NCBI GenBank assembly: GCA_947179155.2
Contig: OX359265.1
Coordinates: forward strand, 1,421,501 to 1,485,500
Reading direction: 5' to 3'
DNA from: Hedera helix
Lineage: Eukaryota > Streptophyta > Magnoliopsida > Apiales > Araliaceae
DNA length: 64,000 bases
In this document: one piece after another, positions 20,977 through 34,115 of the stretch
Position numbering within the stretch: the stretch's first letter is position 1
How the letters are laid out: every line of letters begins with the position of its first letter
Made by a program: the position numbers and the translations under genes
Notes under the pieces: generated by a model
Told to the model about the DNA's origin: nothing
Database searches by the model: none
The model's input: only the letters and a program-made list of their open reading frames with translations

Positions 20977-23900
20977 ATGGCGGCGGAGGATCTACGGAGT
21001 GGATCCTCAACATTAACGAACCCGCCGTTATCGCCGTTTTCTCAATATGGAAACCCTAAAGATTCAGCTTTAAGAAAAGATTTATCTTCTGATCAGAAAA
21101 CCCCAATGTGGGGGCAGAAATCTCTCAGAAGGTCCCCAAGATTCCTCGAAAACGGAGAAGAAAGTAACGGCAAGTACAATGAAGAGGAGGATTTTAAGGA
21201 ACCAAAGAAACGGCCGACGAAGAAGAAGCCCCCGCCAACGGAGCACAAAACTTCTGAATTGCCGTCAAAGAAGGCAAAAGGGTTCAAAACTGTGTCGTTC
21301 TTGATCGGAGATCCAGTTCCCGATGAAGAAGCTCGGAAGAGATGGCCTTGGCGGTATGATGGCAAGGTACTTGGTTAGGTCTTTTATCATGTTTGTTTCT
21401 ACTTGCATGCTTTAGTGGAAATATGATTGATTAGTCGGAAATTTTATCTTTGTTATGCAAATTATCACTGATTTATTTACTATTTTGTCTTGGATTCTGC
21501 AGCACAGTCCAAGAAAGGGATTGAAACCTAAGTTAGTGACCACTTTATCTACTTACCTTTTTTGAATTAGTTGAATAGGTATTTTTTGGACAATGGATAT
21601 TAATGTGGCTTGATGTGCCTTTTCATGTTTGAATATGTTGTGTTTGTTCTAGCAGTAATGATGATGACGATGAAGAATTGATTTTGAATGCGAAATGCAA
21701 TTATTATCATGCTCAAGTTGAAAACTGCATTTTCGATCTTGGAGATTGTGCTTATGTTAAGGTAGTTTTCTTCTATTCCTTCAAATATGTCTATATAAAC
21801 CCTACTATTTTCTTACAATTTATTGCACAATATTATTACGTTGTCACTATGACAATATCATCTAACATCTTGTGGTTAGAGTTCCATCTTCTCTGAGTTT
21901 GTTTTATGGATGTAGTAATGGATAAATTCTCTTACTTTCTTAGCACCCACATGTGGCCAGATGATTTCTCAGATTTGTCAATGTATGCTTTTGGGGATTT
22001 AAAAAAAAATATTTTTATATAGGTTTGATTGTTTCTACTGCCCTTTAAATCTAATTTACATTTCATGTTCCTAGCTCTCTACCCATTGTCGAAGTCATAC
22101 ATATATTATATTTGTACCCACTGTCGAAGTCATAAATATATTCTATTTGTGGATAAGTCACACAGTTCTTTTGCTTGGTAGAAGTTGTGTTTGTTTGTCC
22201 TCATCTAAGCAGCTCAATAGTTTATAGACTTCAATCCTTTCTGGATTTTTCCTGGGCTTCTTTTGAGAAGCAACCAGAATGCAGCAGAAATTAAGATTAG
22301 CTTGGTGTATCTTAGAGTAAGATGTTAGAGCATCTCCAGCAATGACTTCCTAGACTATATTTAGTCTAGGATTTATTTTTCCGTTCCAGCAAATGGACTA
22401 AATATAGTCCATGACTATATTTGATATCCTCAAAAGACTATATCTATGAATGAGATAGTCCATGGACTATAAATTTACTAATATTTAAATAGAAAAGTAG
22501 AAAGATGATAAGAGTTTTGTTGAATTTATTTGATATTTTAATCTTTTTATATTATAGTCCATGAGATAGTCCATCTGCTGGAATGATGGAAGACTAAAGG
22601 ACATTTGCTGATGTCATATGGACTAAATATAGTCCATAGGATAGTCCATCTGTTGGAGATGGCCTTATACTAAAAGTAGTTTTTTTTGCGAGACAATATT
22701 ATAAGATGATTTGCGGTACTTTAGAGTAATAAGATGTTCATGTTAAACTACTCATTAAACAACTGTCGGAGAATGGAATACAACTCTAATACTAATTTTG
22801 TTGGTTGTTGATACAATCTTGGCCAGGGATGGATAATTAAGCATTACCAAGTAGGGTAGTAACAGTAGGACTAAGGTTTTGTATGATATTTTTTTGGTGG
22901 TTTCCTTTGACAGTGAGACAATTTGGGGGTTTATCTCTTAAAATTTGGGATGATAAATTCATCTATTGAACTTTTTGGTGGAATATATTAGACGAGTTTT
23001 TTATTTTTTGTGTGTAGTTTTTGGATTACTAGTTATTTTAAAAACTTACTGTGTACGGAAAAATAGCCTTTACATGGTAAGAGGGGTTAAGAAAAATAGC
23101 AATGTGTAAAGAACTTCTTTGGTGGAAGGTAGTGAACCAATCTTGAAAAGGTAGCTATCTAAGAGGGAGAATCTGAGGCTAAATCACCCCACACCATCAT
23201 CCCAAACTACCGATGTGGGATTTGCTCCACAACGCCACATTTGAGTTTATGACAGGATCTCACGCTTTCATTCTGATGCACTCAACGATTTCTCTGTAGG
23301 TAACTCTACTATAGAAATAGGTAGTCTTTTCTTTGTGAATGACTTCACCTTGTGCAATTAGGTAGTCCTCTTCTAGGTGGGTCTTGTTCTAGGTAGCACT
23401 TTCCGCTTAATCAATGGCTTGTGGATCACGCTGCCCTAGTACCAAAAGTGGCGGGACCGGGTTTTAGCATGAGGGATAATCTCACATGAAACAATTCTCT
23501 CACAAATTTCAATCAATTGAATAGTAAATGGTAGTGTTCCAAAGACCAACATACATCCATATTTATACTGCCTAATCTCATTCAGATAAATTTTAAAATT
23601 ACAGATATAATAAAATAAATAATAATTCAAATCTAGAATCTTATATTTATTGGACTCCTACTTCTTGGGCTCTTCAAGCTCTTTGGCATGAGAGTAGGCA
23701 TCCAAGACCTTTTATGTGACGCCCCCAAATCTGGGCCCACACAGCCCAAACTTGAGTCGTCAAAAGACTACAACAAAATTATTACAACAAAGCACAACGT
23801 ACTACAATACAGTGTATAATAATACACAACTAAGTCTTCACTATTATTGCCACACTATTTTACAAAACATGAAGACTATGATAACTATTCCTCGGACCCT

Positions 23901-26900
23901 CACTCCATTCCCCGGCTAGACCCTGTTATGTTTTCATCTCCTGTTGAAAAACAATGGAACAAAAGAAAGGGTGAGCTCAAATAGCCCAGTAAGAAATATC
24001 ATGACTAAGATAATGACGAATAAATTATCATTAGCCTTCAACAGTTGAGTTCTTGATAGAATACAATAGAATACAAGGTTTATATCAAAAACTGCAGTTA
24101 AATTCTTAAACAATGTTCAGATCAATAATAGCAGCGAAATGAGCAATCTATTAGAAGAATAATGCAGACTATAATGTCCACTCGCTTCTCTTTTTCGTAA
24201 AAACATCATCAACTTTTATCATCTGAAATACCATTAGTCATGATAATATAAATTCACAGTTCCTGATCATAATCATGCACATCAACAGTTCATCTTTGCA
24301 CTACGGGCCAAAGATATTCAATATAGCACCAGCGGTCATGATTATACCAGATTCAGCCTTTGGTGATAATCATACCAAACAACAGTTCATCTATGCACTA
24401 CGGGCCAAAGAGAACTTTCACCACGTGCCATAAAAGACACCGAACAGATGTATCGCCTTTAACCTATTATATTGCCTTTAACCTATCATCTGTTCAACAA
24501 ATATATCACATCTGTGCCCCCGGCCACAGATACTCACAACAGCTTGATTTTTGGATGATTAGAATGATATAAATGATGAACAGAAGAAATAGGATAACAA
24601 TAAGTATCGGAAGTTTACTTTGTACAGATTCAAATAATGTCCAAATTGTCAACATGATGTGGAGTGAAATTTAAAAATGATATTCAAGATCCACAGTTCA
24701 GAATAACGGTTACAATTCAATAGAAAGGTTCACGTAAATAGGAAGGTTCAGTTGAAATAATGAAGTTCAACTATTATGGAACATATAATATTTTCAGGAA
24801 TTATAGAAGCAATAGTTCCATAATAAATTTCGATTTAGGAGTATGAAAGAAAATAATATCCCTTACCGTAGCAGGTTTGATTAACAAAAGGTGAAGGAAA
24901 TTAATACAAAGGGTTATTCACCAACAGGCGGCAATCCGCTCCGTAAGGTTATTCCCACAATTTAATAGAATTTGAGTACAAAGAGTTATTCACCAAACAG
25001 GCGGCAATCCGCTCCGTAAGGTTATTCTCAGAGATTAATAATAAATGAATACGAAAGGTTATTCACCAACAGGCGGCAATCCGCTCCGTAAGGTTATTCC
25101 CACAATTTAATACATGGAAATAAAAGGCACGTCTTATGAGTAAGGAAGAAACAATATTATTATCGAGAATCAAATAATGATAATCCCTTACCATAGTACG
25201 TTTGAATAATGGAAGATGAAAAAGATGGTATCCCTTACCATAATAAGGTTAAGAGTATGAAAGAAAATGATATTTCTTACAAGTAAGAAAAGAAAATGAC
25301 ATTCCTTACCGTAATAAACTTAAGAGTGTGAAAAGAATGATATTCCTTACCGTAATATTGTGAAACAAGTTTATAGCCGAACAAATCCTTCCTTGTTTGT
25401 AGCAGTAAAGAATCTGACTTTTGAGTCTTCTAGAGTTTTTAAAATCTCTTTATGTTTTTAAAATAAATGTTACTCTCGGAAAGATAGACGGTATAGACTC
25501 AAGAATCACTCAATTCGGAGTTAATATGAATGAGTTATGAATTTTCAAAACTAAGACTGAAAATAGTGACGAAAATCACAATAGGTTACGGTTTTTAGTA
25601 TTTTAAGGCATGAAGATGATTTCAGATGACTTTTCTTCCTCCTTCAAAGTTGTAAAGGACGAAAAACTGAAGAGACAGGCTTTCAATTCATTAAATTCTG
25701 ATAAATAATGAATTTACTATGATTTTTCGAAAGAGTTACTGTACATAAGAAAATTCCACTCGGGAATTCAAAGGAGAATGTAAAAGATTTCAAAACTAGG
25801 AATGACTTAAGAACACTTAGAGAGAACTTACACAAAGAAGTATTTAGAGAGAGAAAGAAAGAACAAGTAAGGAAGTTTATGAAAAATCCTTAAGTTAAGG
25901 CTTCTATTTATAGCAAAAAATCTTATCATTCCTTTAATCTAAACCATTCATTTAAAGATCATCTTTTAATCTACACCATCCATTTCAAATTTTATATTAT
26001 CTTTAATCTACACCATTCATTTCATATCACCTAACTTTATATTATAAACAAATCAATTCAATTATTCAACAATAATTCACACTTTAATCTACACCATTCA
26101 TTTCATATCACCTAATAATTACCTAACTTTATATTATAAACAAATCAATTCAATTATTCAACAATAATTCACACTTTAATCTACACCATTCATTTCATAT
26201 AACCTAATAATCACCTAACTTTATATTATAAACAAATAACTTTATCAATTCAATTATTATGACTAATTGTTATAAATACAGTATAGTTAGCTCTTAGATA
26301 TCAAGTCAATAAATTAATGAAATACAACTGTTTAAATAACATCATAATAGAGATAACAATAATGTAAAAGAAAGCATACGTTACCGTGTAATGACAATTA
26401 TTGATTCAATAATGTGAATTACTGTGCATATGTTACTGTGACAATTATTAGGTTCAATAATTTTAAAAACAGTGCATCAACAATTATTGACTCAATGATA
26501 TAAAATACAGTGTAATGACAATTATTAAATCAATAATGTAAAATACTGTGTAACAACAATTATTGAATTGATAATATAAAATATTATGCAATGACAATTA
26601 TCGATGGAATGATGCGTAACAGTTACGGTGTCAATTATCAGACCAATAATATGAGACACTATGCAATACCGTGTGTTACAGAAAATACCATAAACTACCG
26701 TATGCTACTATTCTTTTATCACCGGTATTTTAACAGTTTCGTTGACTATTTTTATTTAAAAATGTTATTTCTGTCGTTTTCTATATCCGACAAATATTCC
26801 GTTGTGGGGTCCACCAATAATTTGTTATTTCGGCGCCGTCGGACCAAACGAATATTCCCCGACAAAGCGAATATTGTCCGACAAAATATAATTTACACAT

Positions 26901-29140
26901 AACATCCTTAACTTTTAACTTTATCAATTTAACCATTTACTGTTTCATGAAAAAAAAAATATATATGAAGAAAAATTAAATTTTATATTTCATAAAATTC
27001 GGGGTCTTACATTTTATACCTTTATATTGATCCAACCAAGTCTGGCGGCTTCGTCCTGCTTCATAGGCAAAGTAAAAATATTTCTAACTTTTTGTGCTTT
27101 ATATAAAACAACTTGAAATAGTTCATACCATCTAAGGTTGGTCACTTCCCTTCGTGTTTCTTCATCGTTTGAACATGAAAACTTTCCCTTAGTGGTGGAT
27201 TTTTTTGGAAACTTTATTTTTCGGGTCTTTTGCATAGAGAACGGTGGTTTGTGCTCATCTTGGTAATATAGTTTTTTGAAAATGATTACGTTTTTATTTT
27301 CAGTTTCATTTATCTCGGATAAAACATGAAAACTTGATCCATACATTGGTTAATTGAACTCCTCATTGGATGTGTTTGATCATAACTTCGACAGTGCATG
27401 ACTTGATATAACCCATTCGATGCACTCATGCACACAGTTCTATATACCTGAATGAACCTTGACGAGCTTCATGAAACTAACCACTATTAGAAAACATAAG
27501 AGAAAATAAAAACAAACTCTTAGACTTAAGCCCTTGCTGAAAGGTGTGGGAGACTTGCCCTTGGTCAGCTATGCTAGTAATTAACTATATTGTTAATTGA
27601 TTTATAATTAACTATATTGTACTGATGCTATCAGTAGTTTCTTTTCTTTTAATAATATCGTATCATAGATTGCGATATAAGATAGGGCATATTTGTAGCT
27701 GTTTGTTTTCATATATGGCACATAATATATAGTCAAAATGGGCCATCAACGGATTTTTAATTGCGGATACCTGATGTCGTAGGTTCAAATCCTACAGAGT
27801 GCGATTCCGTTCTTGTTAGGTCTAATTACAATGAAAGAATTTCACTAACTTGAACAACAACCTTAATTTTACCTCCTGCGGATTCAAGAAAGTAGATTTT
27901 TTTTTAATTGAAGAATGGGTTCTAAGTATTTAATAAACCTTTTTTTGTTAGGGGGATCTCTGATTGAAAGAAAGACTGGGGTCATAGGAAATGGGAGGAT
28001 CGAGAGTGTGGTTTGTGGAGGAGGGATTTTGGAGCTTGTCCTGCATCAGAGGTACTAAAGTCATCATGGCTGAACAAGTCTGATGGGAATACAAGTCAAT
28101 TTCATAGAGTTATGAGTTCTCATAGAGGGAACATATGTGCAAGAGAACCTAAGCACATAGGAGATATAAAGACGGAATTATTCAACTTATTAGCAGCTCT
28201 ATGTCTTTTCTTTGGAGAGTTTACTTCAGACTCGATTTAGAGCTTTTGGGACTTGGAAGGATGTGAAGATCTTACAGAGATGTGCCTCGTTAATGCATTT
28301 GCATAAGGAGGTATGCTAGCGTTTAAGTAGAGTTATCTTTCTCTTTCTTCACTGTGGGTTAGAGTTTCTTTCCTTGGCTTTAGGATACGATCATGGGATC
28401 TATTGAAGGTTTTTTGTTTTGGAAGTTCATAGTTTTTGGGAGTTGTTCTTTGTTAGCTCTTTTATTTTTGTTTAGTTCGTTTCCACAAGGTAGTTTCTTG
28501 TAGGACTCTATGTAATTCTTCTTTCTTATAATTTTTCTTTTGTGTTAAGAAAGAAGAAACCTTTGAGGTCATGGAGTGCTATTAAAGTTTGGAAAGTTAA
28601 CTTTGTGCTTGTTTATGCTCCACCCCACCTTTTTCATTTTATAAATGTTTATTTTACTTTGCTTAAAATATGGGAACATGTTTAAATAAAATTTGAAATA
28701 TTACACTACACTTAACTTTCTTTATTTTCCTTACCTTAGTTTGAATTAGTCACCATATACTTTATATGTGTGTGTGTAGGAGCTAAGTGATTGTGGTCTG
28801 TTCATATCTTTCAGGGTAAGGAAGGAGATCAAAATTACATTGGCAGAATACTGGAATTTTTTAAAACAATGGACGATGAAGACTATTTTAGGGTTCAGTG
28901 GTTTTATAGGGCTGAAGATACGGTGAAATACTTGGTCTTATTTGATCTTTTAGATAAATGCCGGTGAGGGGCGCTTATTTATTTCATATGACTCAGATAA
29001 TCAAAGATGAAGCAGCATCTCATGACAAGAAGCGACTGTTCTACTCTACTTTAGAGAACGACAACTTATTAGACTGCATTGTTTCGAAAATGAAGATTGT
29101 GCAGATAGCACCTAATGTATGTTTCAACTATATGATTTTA

Positions 29141-29202
<62 letters not shown>

Positions 29203-32200
29203 ACGTTGTAAATGAGAACTTATTCTTACAACATATCTCAACCGTCTATGCTGAGATCTAATGATTTAAAATCCTCTCGTCTGTAGTTTAATTACTAGTT
29301 CGTGTAGTTTAATACTACGGACGGTGGACAATGTCAAAAATACCCCTGCAGTCCTAATATTACCAGCCATCGTCCGCAGTTTAATGTGGACGATAGTATT
29401 TACAATAATGCCATTCTGGTAATTAAACCTGATAATGACATTTTTTGTAAATACTGTCATTTGCAGTATTAAACTGTGGACTACAATATTTACAATAATG
29501 CCATTTGCAGATTTAATTATCCGGATGACATTTTTATAAATACTGTCGTTTGAGGTAACTTTGGATTGTAGTATTTAAGGGTGAGCATGGTGTGATTTGG
29601 TGCGGCTTGAAGTCTAAATCGCACATGAAACCGCTTAGGTGCGGTTTGACAAATTCAAAACCGCACATGAAACCGCTTGTGATTGGTGCGGTGCGGTTTT
29701 ATTGGTGCGGTTTCGGTTCCAAAACCAATCGAAACAATTAAATTTTATGCAATTTAAATTAACAATTTAACATCACACAATATTAAATACCACTTTTATA
29801 ACACACACAACTTTACTTATAATATCTTGTCTAAACAAAAGTAAAATAAAAGTTACATGATGAATAATTCCAAATGGATTAATTAAAAATTTCTTCTCAC
29901 ATATGAAAATTCTAAACAAAGATAATTTACATGAGGGATAATTCCAAATGGATTAATTGAAGGGTGACTTCCATAATAATGCTTCTTGATATGGTTCGTG
30001 TTGAAAATAGTCAAACAACGGGGAAAAAAAAATGGTGCGGTGCGGTGCGGTTTTTCCATGTGCGGTTTTGCTTAGAAACCAAACCCAAATCGCAAATTCG
30101 GTTTTTCAACTCATCTAAAACCGCCACATACGCCAGAACTGTTGGTGCGGTTTGTGAGGTTTTTGGTGCGGTTTCGGGGTCAAATCGATTTTTTGCTCAC
30201 CCCTAATAGTATTTACAAAAATGCCATCCGGACGATGTCGTTGAAACCCAGTCACCGTTCGTAGTTTTGCGGATGATAGGTTTGTTTTAATAGATTGTCT
30301 ATGGAATTTCAGGCTTCCTGTAACAACAACATCAACATATCTTATTCCAATCAACAAACTGTAAATCTAATGTAATCTACCAACTCAGAATCTGTAACTC
30401 CATGTATCAAACAAAACATACCAATCAACATGTAATTAAATTCTTCATAAAATATACCAATTAACAAACTGTAAATCCATTGCTTAGAAAATTGTATTGC
30501 CATATATGACACAAAATCAACATGTACAGAATATACCAATCACAAAGTGTAAATCCATTGCTCAGAAAATTGTATTGCGATGTACAAAATATACCAATCA
30601 CAAACTGTAAATCCAATGTAATATACAACATAAAATTATTTTACCATTTACAAAATCCAATGTAACTCTATTATTCATTCGTGGTTAAATTAATATCTCT
30701 AGCCTATGCTTACGCAATTCAATTCATGGGCAATTCTATACCTAAATAAGGAGGCATTTTCCTTGAACCATTTAACCATTCTTAAAGATGATATACTTTG
30801 GATAGCGTAGTCAACGAACTTCATAACGTAGACCTCGTAATCAAAATTATTCTTTTGTTTAGGTCAGTCAGTCTTGAATGCCCAAGCAAATCTTTTATTC
30901 AGATTTTTTTTTCGGGACTATAAATTCGGATGGCATTTGCAACAAAATCACGTTGTACATTAGAAACACATATTAATATAAATGTAATTGAAAAATTAAA
31001 TAGTAAAAAGTGGGGACGTACCGATATTGAGTACTTATTTTAATTGATACATCGTCGTGCAAAGAATCAAAAAAAGCCTCTAATTCTTTATATCTAAAAC
31101 GAATAAAAAATAATGCTCCCCCCTGTGATTAATTGGGAAAAATACATAATCACAGTCGGGCAATGCCGGTTATGTTCCCTGGTTGAAGAAGAAAGGAGAG
31201 ACGTCAGAAATGTCATATTTACTCTTTTGCTTAGCCGACATCTTGTTGTAAGCAGCCCACCATTGTGGAAGTAATTGAAATAAACTACAAGGCTAGCTTG
31301 ATCGTATCCCGCTTGTCTCATATGTTCTTCGCGTAACTTCAACAAGCTCAGATACACGTCGATCGTTTGATCCTATTCCAAGTTCCTTGGCTGAAGAAAG
31401 AGAAAACATCCTTATGCGCCAATTTGTACTCATCATTTGGATTGACATGAGGGAACTATGCTTGATCCACCATCTCCGAAAATCAATGTCGATTGAGCCA
31501 TTCCACCTTATCTGTCTTTAATAGTTTGAAAGGATCCTTCTTAATCATGGATGTTCGCTCCATCCGTATCAAAGGAAGATTACGAGACACGCCCTCAGAA
31601 TATGAAGTAGGGATTGACATTTCTTCCCATATTGGAGTCAACTGGATCGATTGCAATTGACCCATATTCTTACCATTACTCGATGGACTCAAGTGATACA
31701 TGTAAGGGGAGGAGGTGTTAACATCATCTTGGGTTCCATATCAGTCTCAAATGGGATGCTAGGCCGATAAGGGGATCCTTGGTTGAATGGATCATAATCG
31801 GCCAATGGCATTTCTTGTGTATTGGTATGGAGGAACGTTGGGGATTGTGTCATTGGGATCAACAAATGTCTTGGTTTTCTTCCTTGAAGAGTATGGATAG
31901 TGGGTATTCGGCAAGACTGATCTCCTGTCTAGTCGCCACTGAAAAATACAAAAACAATAGCTTGCTAATGTTGCCATGTGGCAACATAGTCTCCTCACAG
32001 CTGGATGTAATCTACTGCATTAATCCCTTCCTTGTCTGGGTGAAGTTCGGTCATATTTACCGGGGCTTTGGGAATATTCTGTAGTTTCCCAAATTGTCTC
32101 AAAACTTGATCTAGCATTTGGAATTCTACGACGTTGAGCCAAATGAGGGGAATACGTGAGGCCCCACTATATCAAGTTGCCTGGTACTCGTGTGTCACTA

Positions 32201-34078
32201 AATGGTCAAACTTTGCATATTGCATTCACCGTACCATAACAACTGTTATCCCATCAAACTCGCCTCTGTAAAAGATTTGATTGTGGTGGGGGTATAGTCT
32301 TCTACTCCCTTGCATGTTGTCGTTATTTCTTTTATAGGACTAAGCTCTTGCACGGAGCAACCAATGGTCGACCCCTCGTGCGTAATTTGGCCTGCCGATT
32401 GAAAGACGTTCGTAAGCCCATACTTGAGGCATAAGTGTTCAAGTTAGAAATTACAAATACAAATTAAAGTCTAATATCAATATAAATAAACATGAAACTA
32501 CATTCAATAAGATACCAAAAGAAGTGTCAAATATCCAGAGAAGTTCTTAGCCTCAATGCGGGTTGCTTTATGTAAGCTGCGGTATAAATAAGCTAAAACT
32601 GTAGGTCCCCATGCTTACTCACTTACTCTATCAACATCTTTTAGAAAAAGAAGATATCTAAGGTGTATCACATCGCGCTTTGACGATGCGAATAATATAT
32701 TCCCCAGTATAAGCAATATATATGCTTTGGTGTATGTCATCGCGGTTTCCATGTCAGCATCTAGGGGCAGTTTGCAAAAGCTAGTGCTCAACCATGATAA
32801 CATAATACCCCATCAGCTATATACCTTCTCATTCGCCACTACATATTTATTAAATTCACTATCGTTAAAAACTTGTTTGGGATTTTTTTATTAATGTACA
32901 TGTAATGGGTTCCCTTATCACCGGTAATCCTAAAATGAAATAGACATCCTCTTTACTGTCATTTCACCAGTGGGGAAGTGAAACGTATTTGTCTCACCTC
33001 TGCCAACGCTCAACCATTACCGCTATCAAGGAAGCATCAAACTGGTTACATACATTGGTATTACTGAAAACTCCAAACCCCCAATGTTGTAATAATTGTT
33101 TTTGTGAATCGTTTAACTCCCACACATCCAAAGATCTTCCACTCTTATCAGTTCTAAAGGATTGTGAAAAATGACAATTGTTCCATACTTCTGTAGAGAT
33201 GTGGTTAGACTGATTCCACAACAAAGAGTTGTCAACTGGTCCAGCATTGAATTCCATTCTGATAACTAAACCAACCAACCAAAATAAACATATATTAATA
33301 TCACAAAGATGGTATTATAATTACATTACAAAATTATTTAAGAAAAACCCTAATTTAACAAGTATACTACAAAAGTTTACTGGATGGCAATAATGTTACA
33401 TTCATGTATACGTATAAATGTTTGCAATAAGAACTTGTATACAACACCTTTGCAAAAAACAAAATATGGATCTAACAAATATGGTGTTTTGTATATAACA
33501 AATATGATTATAAAAAATATTATCAACGGTTAATAAAGGATCTAACAACTTAAATGAGTTGGAGGATTTAGCAAAGATGAAGGATTGTAGGTAGGATTTG
33601 CCGATCAGTTAGGACGCTCGCTTTCTTTGCTCTCAAATTCTCTTAAGGTTGTTCTTAATCTCAGTTGAAGAAGACACTGTTCTGTTGATGCGTTTTAGTG
33701 TTTACATTAGTACATCGTCTGTAGTATTAAATTGCGGATGCTTGGACAGGTTTAAACGAGATCGTCAGGATAGATTTTTTGTAAATACTACCGTTTATTG
33801 CGGATGACAATATTTATAAAAATGTCATTCAGGTAATTAAACCTGCAAATGACATTATTGTAAATACTATCGTCCGCAATATTAAACTACGGACGGTGGC
33901 TGGCAATATTAGGACTGCAGGGGTATTTTTGACATTTCCCCCTCCGCAGTATTAAACTGCACATACTAGTAATTAAACTGCGGATGAGAGGATTTTTAAC
34001 CATTAGATCTCAGCATAGACGGCTGAGATCTGTTGTAAGGATAAGTTCCCATTTATAAAGTTGTAAATAGACCAGTCT

Positions 34079-34115
<37 letters not shown>

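Larger units (their letters stand above)
21762..28814 (+). other. CMT2 intron 3 (7.05 kb), transposon-filled
   Basis: The donor GGTAGTTTT follows the codon for Lys175 and the acceptor CTTTCAG precedes GGTAAGGAAGG. It contains a Tourist-like MITE (22328-22664), unassigned sequence (22668-23709), a Tekay-like solo LTR (23715-27011) and a plastid-like trnW fragment (about 27771-27900). The rest, 27017-28814, shows no recognisable gene. Confidence 0.85.
29199..34076. mobile_element. Mutator-like element with long terminal inverted repeats
   Basis: The left arm (about 29199-29575 and continuing after a nested element) and the right arm (about 33735-34070) are inverted copies of about 330 bp. Shared words are GAACTTATTCTTACAACA, CCGTCTATGCTGAGATCTAA and GTCAAAAATACCCCTGCAGT. 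Long inverted arms of this kind mark MULEs. The interior carries a degenerate plant-mobile-domain gene on the minus strand. No transposase was recognised. Target duplications cannot be read because both ends sit in AT repeats. Confidence 0.75.

Noticed and set aside
27014..27346. 110-aa minus-strand open frame in CMT2 intron 3
   Set aside because: No recognisable domain, no partner exon. It starts at the solo LTR border and is AT-driven.
27771..27803. Possible functional tRNA gene
   Set aside because: Only the T-arm and acceptor end are recognisable; the D-arm and anticodon arm are missing.
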